NCBI GenBank assembly: GCA_009760855.2
Contig: WPIO01000035.1
Span: forward strand, 3,495,001-3,559,000
DNA length: 64,000 nt
DNA from: Cristatella mucedo
Taxonomy: Eukaryota; Bryozoa; Phylactolaemata; Cristatellidae
Direction of reading: 5' to 3'
Positions 1-10,300 of this stretch are shown piece by piece. A model generated the notes under the pieces. The model saw nothing but the letters and a program-made list of their open reading frames with translations, was not told where the DNA came from and did not search any database. The position numbers and the translations under genes are program-made. Positions within the stretch are counted from its first letter, which is position 1; the number at the start of each line of letters is the position of its first letter.

Positions 1-119
1 TCCTTAAATGCATATCCATGTCGTGTGGTGATCAAGTCCCATCCAGCACACCAGTCAACATTAGAATTCCAATATAGACATATGGTTCTCAATATGTACA
101 TATTTTTTCTCAATATGTT

Positions 120-1190
120 TACAGAAAATCAAGGAAGAGTGCTGCGGGCCCATGAGATTGGCTACCACTTCCATTCCGACGATGCCCAGCTTTATTTATG
201 ATTTTGAACACCAGAATTGATGGCAGTTACTAATTAACAGAATTCCCACCTCGCAGACATCTGAATTAGATGTTGGCCAGTTTCCTTAACTGAATGATGC
301 TAAAAACAAGCCATTACTTATAGGACACCCTGAGCCTTTGGCTTGAAAAAAGACTGTTTTTTTAATAGGTCACTGTAGTACAACCGTCAGTATGTACTCG
401 TAATTAATAAATCTTCTTTGATATACACCTACATTTGAATGTTTCATTGAGAAGACTGCGTGCACTGCTATCAAACACGTCCGAGCCTTATCTTACTATG
501 GGAGTTGTTTACCACAGTACCCTGCAAAAGCGAAGCTAGCTCCATGCTTCTGTCTAAGCAATTTCAGTTTTACTTTGTTAACGAAAAAGCCTCTAAGCCA
601 ATGTAGCTGTTATGTATATGGCTGAAGGGCTAGTTACTAAATCTCGGGGTGGTTATGCTATGCTATGTGTCTCCTTTGCTGAACAAACTTCGATGGCTCC
701 CGGTCCATCAATATATTCAGAGATCCTTACACTGACAAGGACTGTCATGGCCTGTCCCCTGCATACCTGGCTGGAGTGCTGCTCCAGTTTTAGCCTCCTC
801 GTGCCTTTAGATCCTAAACCAACGATAAATGCATTGGCTTTTTTATTCTTACGTTTTAAGATCATTGGTGACAGAAGATTTTTGTCTGCATGCCGAGGCT
901 ATAGAACTTATTCACACAATTTCTACGCACGGACAACTAATCTTCTGATACTGGCAGTGGGATATAATCTAAATATATCCAGGGCTGCTACTTTAAGGCT
1001 ATTGACTTCCTCGAGAGCCCTGCTGACTTGGCTATGTTTCTTACTTTATTTTTTTCGCATAAAATTGAGCCGATTGGCTACCTTACACCCGAAATGCGTT
1101 TAGGCTTTGCCTACACTGTGGAGACAACTCTACCTAAGCCCCCTTAGGCTTTGTAGCTTTGTGGAGTTACAGAAGGACTTACGTTATGAT
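120..1190 (+). pseudogene. LINE-B relic (RT core to 3' end)
   Basis: Decayed copy of the CR1/L2-type LINE seen better at 59.4-62.5 kb. Around 160-205 the translation reads GYHFHSDDAQLYL, a damaged RT active-site box (YADD has become HSDD) followed by a stop. Bases 265-340 match the segment after the RT core (ACCCTGAGC is shared), and 430-900 match the C-terminal region, ending in the family-typical FKIIGDRRF motif (FLRLKTVGDRSF in the other copy). Bases 1060-1180 match the 3' end (ATTGGCTACC, then TTTGTGGAGTTACAG). Several stops and frameshifts are present, so it is dead. The 163-residue open frame at 612-1103 is part of this relic, not a host gene. Confidence 0.75.
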
Positions 1191-1424
1191 TAGACGAACG
1201 AAGTCGCGAGCTGTTAACTAATTGTGCAGAGAGAAAATTCTGTCAGCACCAAAAGTAAATCAAAAAAGACGACGTAGAATCTCATTCCGTCATCAACAAA
1301 TCCCAATCTAGGAAACCAGCAGCATGATGCTTGAGCTTTTTTAAGGCGAGATCGTCCCCGGACACGGGATCTTCAATCACTAAGGCATGCTCTGACTGTG
1401 GTTGAATTGGCAGTTATAGCCTTG
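1191..1424. other. Unassigned spacer
   Basis: Nothing recognised between the LINE-B relic and the LTR element's target-site duplication. Confidence 0.5.
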
Positions 1425-1429
1425 GGGAT

Positions 1430-1706
1430 TGTAGTTTGAGTGTATGCCGGCTCCTCTAATGAGCCTGTGATGTGGCATGGACACCGGCCGGTAACCCCTG
1501 GTGGCCAGATGGTGAATTCACCATCAGGGTCGGCCACTGCACAGTTGTGGTCCTCGATGAATCATCGGGGTCAACCAGAGAAGTGGAGAAGGAAAGAGAC
1601 TCAAGAGTGAGAAGGGACGAAGGCAGTCGTGTGTCTTGCCGCTCTGTGCCTTGTACAATAAACCGTTGGCGTTGTTCTGGGCCAGCGTTTTGTATGCCGA
1701 ACCACA
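1430..1706 (+). repeat. 5' LTR
   Basis: 277 bp, starts TGTAGTTTG and ends CCACA. It contains an AATAAA polyadenylation signal at 1657-1662, 45 bp before its end. It is matched along its whole length by the 3' LTR. Confidence 0.88.
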
Positions 1707-2249
1707 AGCTATTTCGTGGGATGGAGCCGATGACGCCATGGGAGATGTCTTGTGCAGCGTCCCTAGGCTTATTTGGCTTCGGAGACTTCGCTGGCTTGCT
1801 GCTGAACTTCGAGAGGGAGATCGAGAAAAGTGGCTACAAACAGAGTGAGTGCCACTTGTTTTTGCTCCTTGCGATGCAAGGCGGGCCTTCACGTTTGCCT
1901 CGGGGCTCCCGCAGGAAGTTCAGGATGACTATGCCAAGCTTCGTGAGGCTCTAGTGAGGGCATTCACCTCGCCGGCCGGTAGAGCGAGATTGCTGCACGC
2001 TGATCGGGTAAAGGCTGGTCGGACTGAGAGGGCCGACAGGAGCGACCGGAAGCGGCAGCAGCGATCGCCGACTGTGTGCCGGGCGACAGAGGTTTGTCAG
2101 GCTGCCACGCCGTGGTGGTAGGCAACGGCTATCAAAGCGGTGACGGTTGGTCAGGCTGTGATGGTGTTCCACGAAGCAACGGCTTTGTGCGAGGCAACGG
2201 TCAGCGGTGTGGCTGAGGCGACGGAGAGTGAGACGGTGCACGGAGAGGC

Positions 2250-2560
2250 GGCGGCGTCCGCGTGGAAGGCGGCGAAGTCTGCGTGGAAGGCGGCGGCGTC
2301 TGCGTGGAAGGCGGCGGCGTCCGCGACAGAGTCGGCGGCGGCGTCCGCGACAGAGTCGGCGGCGTCCAGGTGGAAGGCGGCGGCGGCATCCGCGACAGAG
2401 TCGGCGGCGGCATCCGCGACAGAGTCGGCGGCGGCATCCGCGACAGAGTCGGCGGCGGCGTCCGCGGCAGAGTCGGCGGCATCCGCGTGGAAGGCGGCGG
2501 CGGCACCCGCGACAGAGTCGGCGGCGGCGGCATTCGCGTAAGAGTCGGCGGCGTCCGCCA
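2250..2560 (+). repeat. GC-rich minisatellite, 21-24 bp units
   Basis: Tandem units of two interleaved types: TGCGTGGAAGGCGGCGGCG (21 bp, coding SAWKAAA) and GCGACAGAGTCGGCGGCGG (21-24 bp, coding ATESAA). All unit lengths are multiples of 3, so the gag-like frame is preserved through the array. Confidence 0.85.
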
Positions 2561-2639
2561 GAGAGGTAGTGGCCGGCGATGCAGCGAAAGCCATGAAGGT
2601 GACGTTGGCCTGCGACCAGCCTGTGGGCTGTGACGCGGC

Positions 2640-2820
2640 ACAGGCAGGAAAGTGTATGCAGACCGAAGAGTCTGCACAGGCCGGAGAGGCTGTGCAGACT
2701 GAAGAGTCTGCACAGGACGGAGAGGCTGTCCAGGAGGGAGAATCTGTGCAGGCCACAGAGATTGCTCAGGCTGGAGAGACTGCCCAGGTTGGAAAGGGTA
2801 CGCAGGACGGAGAAGCAGCT
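2640..2820 (+). repeat. 18-bp coding repeat (hexapeptide array)
   Basis: About nine degenerate 18-bp units beginning CAG, for example CAGGCCGGAGAGGCTGTG and CAGACTGAAGAGTCTGCA. They encode Gln-Xaa-Gly/Glu-Glu-Xaa-Val/Ala hexapeptides in the same frame as the preceding Ala-rich array. Confidence 0.8.
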
Positions 2821-2997
2821 GCGTATATCGGAGACGCGGCGGCAGAATCGGCAGAGGCGGATGGAGCGACGGCGGTTGAGGTCCGAAAAACCGTGGCTGT
2901 GGACGTCAGCTCGATGACGATGGCTGGTGGCTCACGTTGCCGGCTAGTCGCAAAAGGCCGTGCACCAGCTTGCCTCTTGCGATCAGCCGTCAGGTAG

Positions 2998-3181
2998 ACT
3001 GTGGGGTTAGCTATTGATGTTAGCTGCTATTTCGATGATGTGTAGGGTCTAGTTTTTATCGTTTATTGCTGCTTAGATAGGCTCGTTCATTGCTGCATAG
3101 ATAGGCTCGTTCATGTTGCCCTGTACATTGCAGCTACGTGTGTAGGTGCTGCAAACTTATGACCTTGAGGTCGAGGGGGCG
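2998..3181 (+). other. LTR-element 3' untranslated interior and polypurine tract
   Basis: Non-coding tail of the LTR element. It holds a ~25-bp tandem duplication (GCTTAGATAGGCTCGTTCAT type, about 3064-3114) and ends in the G-rich tract next to the 3' LTR. Confidence 0.6.
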
Positions 3182-3459
3182 TGTAGTTTGCTTGTATGTC
3201 GGCTCCTCTAATAAGCCTGTGATGTGGCATGGACACCGGCCTGTAACCCCTGGTGGCCAGATGGTGAATTCACCATCAGGGTCGGCCACTGCACAGTTGT
3301 GGTCCTCGATGAATCATCGGGGTCAACCAGAGGAGTGGAGAAGGGAAGAGACTCGAGTGTGAGAAGGGGGCGAAGGCAGTCGTGTGTCTTGCTGCTCTGT
3401 GCCTTGTACAATAAACCGTTGGCGTTGTTCTGGGCCAGCGTTTTATATGCCGAACCACA
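3182..3459 (+). repeat. 3' LTR
   Basis: 278 bp, same termini as the 5' LTR. AATAAA lies at 3410-3415. It is followed directly by the GGGAT target duplication. Confidence 0.88.
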
Positions 3460-3464
3460 GGGAT

Positions 3465-3790
3465 CAACGGGGAAACATACTGTTCAATTCTAACCATCCG
3501 TAATCAGTTTTGTACATGATCGCGATGTGAAAATTCTATGCCAGTAGAACCTAAACGACTACTGTCGAGGATTGGCGAAATTGTAGCATCTCAATTTTTA
3601 ATCGAAATAAGAGCTATTTCGTGTGCACGTGGTTCGTGTGCACGAAACAACTCGCATGTTGGCCTAATGGGGATTTCTATGTTACTGGTTTGTCAAGTTT
3701 GTTGGTTCGACGAATTTACGAATTAACTCTTGATAAAACCATATAGAGTTTTAAATTCTTGGTCAAATTATTGAGTTAATTATAGGCTGG
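3465..3790. other. Unassigned AT-rich sequence
   Basis: A 62-codon open frame at 3538-3726 shows no recognisable domain. Nothing else is supported. Confidence 0.4.
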
Positions 3791-3794
3791 GAGA

Positions 3795-3925
3795 TTCAAT
3801 AGCCCTGTTTAGAAAGTGGTAGAACAGCTGTGGTAGCTATTATTTCCGTTAACTGCGAATAAAATAAGAATCGTCTGTTGCATGAGTCAAACCAACGAGC
3901 TGGATCGGTAAGTGCAATTGACTTA
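3795..3925 (-). repeat. Possible SINE-1 relic
   Basis: On the reverse strand the order ...AGCC-TGTTT-GGTAGAAC-AGCTATTA... follows the SINE-1 tail (compare 25510-25570), but at low identity. The tRNA-like head is barely recognisable. Confidence 0.35.
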
Positions 3926-4684
3926 AAGGTCAATGCCCAATCTCAGCCAAATTCTTCTTGAGTAACGGTTACAAATTCATAACTTACTTTTGGTTACTTG
4001 AATTGCGACCTCGAGAGAAACTGCGGGTTTTGATGATATAGAAACGAGTGAAAATTGGCATGTAGTTTTTCATTCATACTTTGGAAAAATACTGAAAACT
4101 GGAATTCTGTGAAAGTGACGATGGTAAGGCTTTGTCTGACCAACGTAGTACCACAAAGTGGAAAATTGTAGGAAAAAATTAAAGGCACGCATTTCGATTT
4201 ACTGATAGGAAGACAGAAAACTTATAGGAGAAAGAGATAAAGAGAAAGAGACAGTGTAAACTTGAGACTGTCAGAATTTCGTGAGTAGGTCACTAAGACC
4301 ATACAATAATTTGTTAGATAAATGTTATTTTAAAGCTAAGTACCACCATAGCATTCACAGAGATACTTGTTAAGGCTAGGTGCTGGTGAAGCAGCCAGAA
4401 CATAAGATATTCAGGCTAAGTACTGGCTTTGCAAAGAGAGTACAGAGTGGAATTTGAGGTCAAGATCCACATGCAATATTTACTTCAGGTTTAGTGAGTG
4501 GGCCTTCATTTTTCATGTTAAACCTGTCTTGGAGCTTTCTCGGTCTTTCGAAGAGGTTTCGTAGTAAAGATACGAGGGGTAAAAACTGAGTTGAATTGTT
4601 TTTTGATTCACCGGCCTTATACGCAGATTTTCGGGTGAGTAGAAGGACTTTAAATTTGCTAACAGTTTGCATTTAATGAGATCC
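3926..4684. other. Unassigned; possible faint LINE remnant
   Basis: No gene seen. The reverse strand at 4640-4672 translates as SKFKVLLLTRKS, which resembles the LINE-A segment IDFKVLLLTFRS, but the flanks do not align convincingly. Confidence 0.25.
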
Positions 4685-4757
4685 TCGTCCAGTACCAGAT
4701 TGTGACCTTGGTCGTGAAGGTGGAGTTCCTTGCCCCATGGCTAAGATGCCACCCCAC
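4685..4757 (-). repeat. SINE-1 head fragment
   Basis: GACCTTGGTCGTGAAGG...CCCCATGGCTAAGATGCCA matches the tRNA-like head of the reverse-oriented copy at 25500-25690 (AACCTTGGTCGTGAAGAG...CCCATCGGCTAAGATCC). The tail is absent. Confidence 0.6.
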
Positions 4758-5174
4758 TTGAGTTTTATAGACTCCTAAATTAGACTTGACAGGTTGGTGT
4801 GCATTGCAACATTAAGGACGCTGACTTTGTGAGCCACTAATACGAGTCCCAAAGAGATATCTGACTTACAGCAAAGTGTGTGAATGCAACTGCACTACTT
4901 TGGTATCTCAAAAAACTGAATTATGAACTCGTGGTGAAATCAAATTGAGGACATTTTTTCTAGAGTCTAAGCATTTCTTCCCCTTCTCTTGCATGGTGCT
5001 GCACTGCGTTCATAACGACTACAGTTACGCTTATTCAAGACAGTATGCTTCTTGGCGGATGCAATAAGGAATATTAAAATGCAGTCCGAAAGAAGATATC
5101 TAAAATAGCAGCACAAAATAATGACCGTGACTTGAGTCACTCCATGACCTACTTCCATCATAAAGGAGCCTGAT

Positions 5175-6270
5175 AGAATAATAATAATAATAATAGACTG
5201 AATAAATAGTCCTCAGATAACTCAATCTCTTTCTTGGCGCTTTAAATTAGCTGCAAAGAAAACACGATCGAATGGTTGATGGTAACATGCTCAATAAACA
5301 GGAAGTATAACATGGTTAGGGTGACGTGCACAGGGTCAGTGTGCAAGTGTGGTTAGTGGCAGCAGGCACAGTGTCAGTGTCAGCACGCATAAGCATGTAA
5401 AGGACAAATCTCAGTGACCCACTAAATGCTGTCTTAAATTGGTGCCTTTTAGCTTATTTTCAGTGGCGTCATGTCAGGGGATGTCGTTGAGCAAGTCGGG
5501 AGTGAGTTCCAGGCTCTGGGAGCATATAAACTAAAGGCGTGATCTCATAACGATTTGAGGTTTGTGCGAGGTATAGGTTAACAGTTAGTTTCCGAAAAGC
5601 AGGTGGTACGATGCTTGGCCTTGTGGGGGAGTAGATCTTACAGATAGGCTGAAGCCAACCAATAAAGGGACCTAAAAGTGAGCAACAAATCCTTGAAGTT
5701 GATCCATTTTCTAACTGGGAGCCAGTTCAGGTCGGTGAGAAGTTTTACAATATGGCAACTTCAACACTCACAACAGACAAGCCTAGCTGCACAGTTTTGA
5801 ACCTGCTTTAAGTGCGTGATTGCACGTGGCTGTAGACCAGCAAGCAGTGAGTTAAAGAAGTGAAGACGGGATGTCATAAATGCACGGACCAACCAACATG
5901 TCAACCAACATATCTAAACAACCCCAAATTATTGTAATGTGATATAGCTGAAAGTAGACAGACTTTATGGTAGAGCTGATTTAGTCGGCTAAAGAATGGT
6001 CACTTTGGAAAAAGACACCGTGATTTCATGCAGATTTAACAGGAGGTATGCTGGCAGATTCAATTCTGAGCGTCAGCCTTTCCAATTACCAAATCCCATT
6101 TGGTTTGCTCATAACGAGTAAGTTTGTTTTATCATAATTTAATTTGGGAAAATTTGCTGCCGTCCATCTGCGGATGTCATCAGTATGTGCAGCAATGGAG
6201 TTGAGAGAATGCGAGGTGCTCGAAGGCTGGGATTAATCAAAGCAAAGATACAACTGGCGTTTCTTATAAC
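5175..6270 (-). mobile_element. LINE-A copy, 5'-truncated and decayed
   Basis: Reverse-oriented. Its 3' (AAT)n tail is at 5178-5195, the 3' hairpin at about 5207-5253, then the 3'UTR and the reverse complement of the C-terminal coding region (GACCTAAAAGTGAGCAACAA, GGTACGATGCTTGGCCT), running to the YADD-upstream region near 6180-6260. It aligns step for step with the intact copy at 46.0-47.5 kb, with many indels and stops, so it is non-functional. Confidence 0.85.
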
Positions 6271-7800
6271 TAGGTTCACCGATACGCTTTTCAGGTTTTA
6301 CAAAGCAGCATTGTGTGATAAGGTAGCAATACGCGTCAATTATTTATTGGTTTTACTGACTGAGACTCTGATCAGGTACATACGTGCAGTTGTATTTTCG
6401 GGGTTTGAGTCAGTGCTTCTCTTTCATTGGTTATAGCAACGAGACGATTCACTCGTAATTATCAATGAGGCTGAGAGGTTGTACGATGGCAAAGCAAGCT
6501 AGACATTTCCCTCAAACAATTTGCTGTACTTTGTCCGTTCACATAAATGCTAATAAAACAGCAATCAATTTTTCCAATGAAACGTCTCCGCTTTAAGTGG
6601 TTTAATAGGAAAATAAAAAATTATTTTTCCTTTAAATAATGTAGCATGTTCCATGGTATAGTAAACGTAACATAGCAGATTCTTAAAAATATTTTTCAGT
6701 TACTCTGTGTTTTTTTGCGATGCTTTTTATTCAATATTCATCAACGGGCTATTTTGCAATCGGTTATTTTGTCGAGGTACTTATCATCTCTATCTTCTTC
6801 TCGTTTATTAATTCTTATCGGTTAATCATTCTGCTGGGTCTTCTGTGTTGTATGAAAATATCGGGGTTTCTCTTAGTTCTCTTAGTTCATCAGCAAACGG
6901 AATTTAAATATCGGGGTTTCTCTTAGTTCTCTTAGTTCATCAGCAAACGGAATTTTGAAAATCAGTGACATTTAGGTCAAAAGATCAAGAAGTCAATAAT
7001 GTATGCTTTTGCAGCATTCGGCTCAGCAGCCAGTACACAGCCGTAACGGAACCGAGTTCGTTGACTTGCCGGGCCACCCAGATATCGGCGTTGCATTCAT
7101 ATACTTGAAATCTCAGTGACATAACAGAGAAGGAATACCGTTCACACTTTTAAAGCAATCGAGATGAGTTTCCTTAAGTCGATGCAAAGACGATGATTGT
7201 TCATTGAAATGCAAAATAATGACACCGAGCTAGTTCCTTTTCCTTAATTACGAGCTTCGGACGTGTGACTGCCAGCATTTTGGTCGAACTAAATTCTTAA
7301 AAAAACAAGCTTCCGTATCAGGCACTTAATTTTTATGAGCGAATTATCATCGGACTCGTTTACACGCCTTCCAGGGCATGATTTAGGTTCAGTGAATGAG
7401 CCTAAAAGCCACCTGGACTAAAGTAATTTGTGTCTGCAGTGTGTACTGCTGTGAACGTGCTACTGCATAGTGGGTTTGTCATTGCCTATAACATAACGCA
7501 TGCAACATGTGCTAGTCACTTCAAAGGGTGACAAGTATTGGTCTATCTATTTTCTTGAAGCATGGGCAATTATTCTTAAGGATTGCATCCACATTCAACG
7601 TTTTCCGGGATAGCAGAACACAGCAGAAATCAAGAGTGCGTACACTCCAAAATATAACGTCCCGTTATTATTTCCGAGCAGTCTACTGGACAACAATAGA
7701 GGGCCACGAGTGCACAGTAACAGATCTAATATACGACTCAATAGTAGGAAGGAAAAATTAATAATTACTACATATTACTTCACATGTCCGTCTATTTTAA
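6271..7800. other. Unassigned AT-rich region
   Basis: Short open frames only, none with recognisable domains. It contains the 50-bp duplication listed separately. Confidence 0.4.
6856..6955. repeat. Perfect 50-bp tandem duplication
   Basis: 6856-6905 and 6906-6955 are identical, running from AAATATCGGGG to AACGGAATTT, with no intervening bases. Confidence 0.95.
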
Positions 7801-7805
7801 CTGAG

Positions 7806-7879
<74 letters not shown>

Positions 7880-7922
7880 TATGCGTGTGTGTGTGTGTGT
7901 GCGTGTGTGTGTGTGTGTGTGC
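7806..7922. repeat. (TA)n-(TG)n compound microsatellite
   Basis: About 75 bp of TA dinucleotide with rare CA interruptions, followed by about 38 bp of TG/CG dinucleotide. Such alternating purine-pyrimidine tracts can adopt cruciform or Z-like structure. Confidence 0.95.
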
Positions 7923-8389
7923 TGTAATATATGAACCCTGACTGCTACTTCAGCTTTCGCAATCTGGCTGATAAAGCATTCCAACGTTTAACTTCCCTGC
8001 CATATTCTTAAGTTATGGCCGTTCACGACAGAAGATGATACAATAAGCTTAATATCACTAATTATGGTAGAAGCTTCTCTCGGTTACACTAACTAGTTGT
8101 TAATAACAATGACATCGTACTGCTTACATAGCATTATGAGAGAACTTATTCTTGATCCAGACACTTTAAAACTTAGTGCACGAGAATCGATATCTAAGCA
8201 TAAGTGAAATACGCTGTATTCTGCATACATTAGCAAAACGATCATGACATCGGTGTAATAAAGCACGTGTGAAGACGCTCACGGCCACCATTGAGTAAGA
8301 CCTCAAGTTAGTAAACTGCACTGGGTAATGCTAAGTTTATGCAAATAAATAAACCAGAATAAAAATATAGCTTTGATTAAGTGCATCGA
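7923..8389. other. Unassigned spacer
   Basis: No gene, repeat family or RNA recognised. Confidence 0.4.
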
Positions 8390-8770
8390 AAGGTTATGCG
8401 AATACGTGTGGGGTTAGCTAAGGCCTAAAAGCAGCAATGTCTTTGCAGGTGGTAATGTAAGCGGAAGTGATTTTCATACTGTGGGTGTATATGAGGTGAA
8501 TGCTCGATCACCCAAAGATTTAAACTTAGCAAGCGAGAAGGCGGGATTACTAGATGCCGAGGAGTAAGGCTGTCGAGATCCAAGTGTAGAAGCTAGTAGG
8601 TTCAACCAGCATGCAGCTGTAAGTGACTGAAGTGACCTGCTAGCAAAAAATTGGAGTCGTGAAATTGATAAGTCCGATACGAAGCAAGTAAAGCTCAGGC
8701 TGAAATAGGGCAATCTTGCAGCTATGTCTGCTCTGATAGCAGACCAGACAAGTCAATGAGCTTGAGCTAG
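8390..8770 (-). mobile_element. LINE-A relic (C-terminal region)
   Basis: The reverse-strand frame within 8474-8713 contains LAKFKSLGDRAFTSYTP, matching the LINE C-terminal motif NLKSFGDRAFSSYAP of the 46.2 kb copy. Flanking DNA follows the same order at lower identity. Short and decayed. Confidence 0.7.
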
Positions 8771-9414
8771 TTGATGGTAGTTAAAGTTAAACCAACTCCG
8801 AGTGTTACATTTTCTAATTTTGACATATCTATATGTCTGCCTACAACTAATAAGTTTGCAATATTATCGACAACATTAGGAATTTATTAACTGTCGAAAC
8901 GCAAATGCTGGCAATGCAGACAGTAAGGGATTTGTGTACGTCGCGTGAGTAGCAAGGATTACACTGGAGAGCTGAAACTAATAATCGTTTTATCTGAATG
9001 CCAAAATGATCTCTGATAACTACATCAGATAGGTATAGAAAGAGGGAAAGAAAAGCATATAAAGGTTAAAGAAATGGTAAGCCAGAGCCTCCACGTACTT
9101 CTTATGTTAAGGGGTTTCTAAATGACCGGCATGAGTACTTAAATTTACACTTTGACGGCACTAAAATGAACTGCTATCAAAACACTTTACGCGCCTTCTT
9201 CGCAGCTGTCATTTTAGCCATCATGTCTGTTACAGCATTGACCCTCAGAAGCACACTTTGATCTCCTTAGAAAAGAATCTCGCCAATCGTTTGGTGACAA
9301 CGTTAACAATCTCAGCAAAGATAAGCATATAAAAGAAAAGTCGCACCGAATGAGTGAAAAGTGTACATAACTTGTGGGTATTAGGCGTTTTTCTATCTCC
9401 TTGAGTCAAATGGT
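8771..9414. other. Unassigned spacer
   Basis: No recognisable feature. Confidence 0.4.
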
Positions 9415-9592
9415 GTCAAACTGGGCTGTGATAGCCCAGAAGGTAAAGCGCTCGCTCTTCACGACCGAGGTTCTGGGTTGGAATTCGGCATTTGAGTAAT
9501 TCTTTATTACCGCATGCAAGCGGTGGTGATAGTCAATAACGCTCTTCAGCCGTCATACAAATGAGGATGTTAAATAAGCTAAGGCGACAACA
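9415..9592 (+). repeat. SINE-1 copy (tRNA-derived)
   Basis: Full-length layout: A-box-like TAGCCCAGAAGGTAAAG, B-box-like GGTTGGAATTC (consensus GGTTCGANTCC), then the family body GCATGCAAGCGGTGGTGATAG and CTCTTCAGCCGTCATACAAA. It abuts a LINE-A relic on its right. Confidence 0.8.
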
Positions 9593-9594
9593 GT

Positions 9595-10300
9595 TGGTAA
9601 TGAGCTCCAGGAATTACGAGCTTAGGAGCTTAAATAACCATCTTTAAAGGATTTGCAATTCCTGAGTGGCACAGCTCAACGACTTCAGACGAAAGAGCAC
9701 GTGGTACTAACCAAATACTGAGAAAAAGGTATTAACTACAGAGAGGCCATAGCAAGAGAATCCAGGAATATATAAGTGAGTCATCGAATCTTTGAGTATA
9801 TATGCTGCTGGATAGGGAGCCAGCGAAGGTTCGTGAGATGTGAGATTAACAGTTAGCGTTTGACCTACGGTACAGAGTAGTCTTTTCGCATTGTTTTGCA
9901 CCAAATGTAACCATCTTATTACACTGGCAGGAAGACCAGCAAGTAGGGATTTACAGAAGTGCTGTTCCCATGTACTAAATGCAGGGAATAATTTGATCGT
10001 GCTATCTCTATCTGGGCCATTTTGAATTCACGCCATTTTTAAGGGCATAAAGTAAGTAGATTTGACACGGGAGTACCTTTGGTTTTTACCTAGGAGCTAC
10101 TTTAAAACAGGACACGCAGATTCCATATAAAGGCTAAGCAGATATGTTCGCCAAACCAAATGTGAAGGCAGAGCTTTCTACACGTGGTTCGTCATAATTA
10201 CATTAGAGAAACATTAATTTCGTCCATGTGAGAATCATCTCCACAATAAATTTACCATGGAATCTGATAGCAGATTCAATTGCATTACAAAATTACCGGA
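9595..10300 (-). mobile_element. LINE-A relic
   Basis: Reverse-oriented, with landmarks in the family order: AAAGGATTTGCAATT (FGDRAF region), GGATAGGGAGCCAGCGAAGG (the WLPV segment), GCAGGAAGACCAGCAAGTAG (GLPA region), then GTAGATTTGAC. Many indels; no open frame of use. Confidence 0.65.

Larger units (their letters stand above)
1738..2997 (+). pseudogene. Gag-like frame with in-frame tandem repeats
   Basis: One reading frame runs from an ATG at 1738 to a TAG at 2995-2997 and is broken only by three stops: TGA 1846-1848, TAG 2119-2121 and TAA 2539-2541. After the first stop it reads FASGLPQEVQDDYAKLREALVRAF, resembling the Leu/Pro-Glu-Glu helix region of LTR-retrotransposon Gag, where a short hydrophobic block precedes a charged 'aKLReAL..AF' helix. 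The rest is Ala/Glu-rich tandem repeat: ASAWKAA and ASATESAA units at about 2250-2560, then Gln-containing hexapeptides (AQAGEA, VQTEES type) at about 2640-2820. No CCHC knuckle and no pol domain are visible. As one protein it would be about 419 residues. The Gag assignment rests on a short stretch and is moderate. Confidence 0.6.
1425..3464 (+). mobile_element. Complete non-autonomous LTR retrotransposon with 5-bp TSD
   Basis: Two near-identical direct repeats, 1430-1706 and 3182-3459, both begin TGTAGTTTG and end CCACA (TG...CA), and are flanked outside by the same pentamer GGGAT (1425-1429 and 3460-3464). A G-rich purine tract (GAGGGGGCG, to 3181) lies directly before the right LTR, as expected for a plus-strand primer site. 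The ~1.47 kb interior has a gag-like frame with repeat expansions but no protease, RT, RNase H or integrase. The LTRs differ at about a dozen sites plus a 1-bp indel by eye. No clear tRNA primer-binding site is visible just after 1706. Superfamily is not decided; the gag-like stretch suggests Ty3 or a relative. Movement would need proteins supplied by another element. Confidence 0.85.

Noticed and set aside
1456..1707. Open frames inside both LTRs (both strands, also 3208-3497)
   Set aside because: They repeat because the LTR is repeated; LTRs here serve as promoter and polyadenylation regions, with no domain in these frames.
2151..2756. 201-codon and 170-codon reverse-strand frames, Ala/Asp- and Pro/Thr-rich
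   Set aside because: Antisense shadows of the GC-rich tandem repeats in the LTR element; no independent support.
4390..4690. LINE-A relic suggested by FKVLLLTRKS
   Set aside because: A single short match; the following motifs (HWLPV, SFGDRAF) are not found in order.
7775..7984. Tyr-Ile/His-Thr repeat protein on the reverse strand
   Set aside because: Translation of the (TA)n-(TG)n microsatellite.
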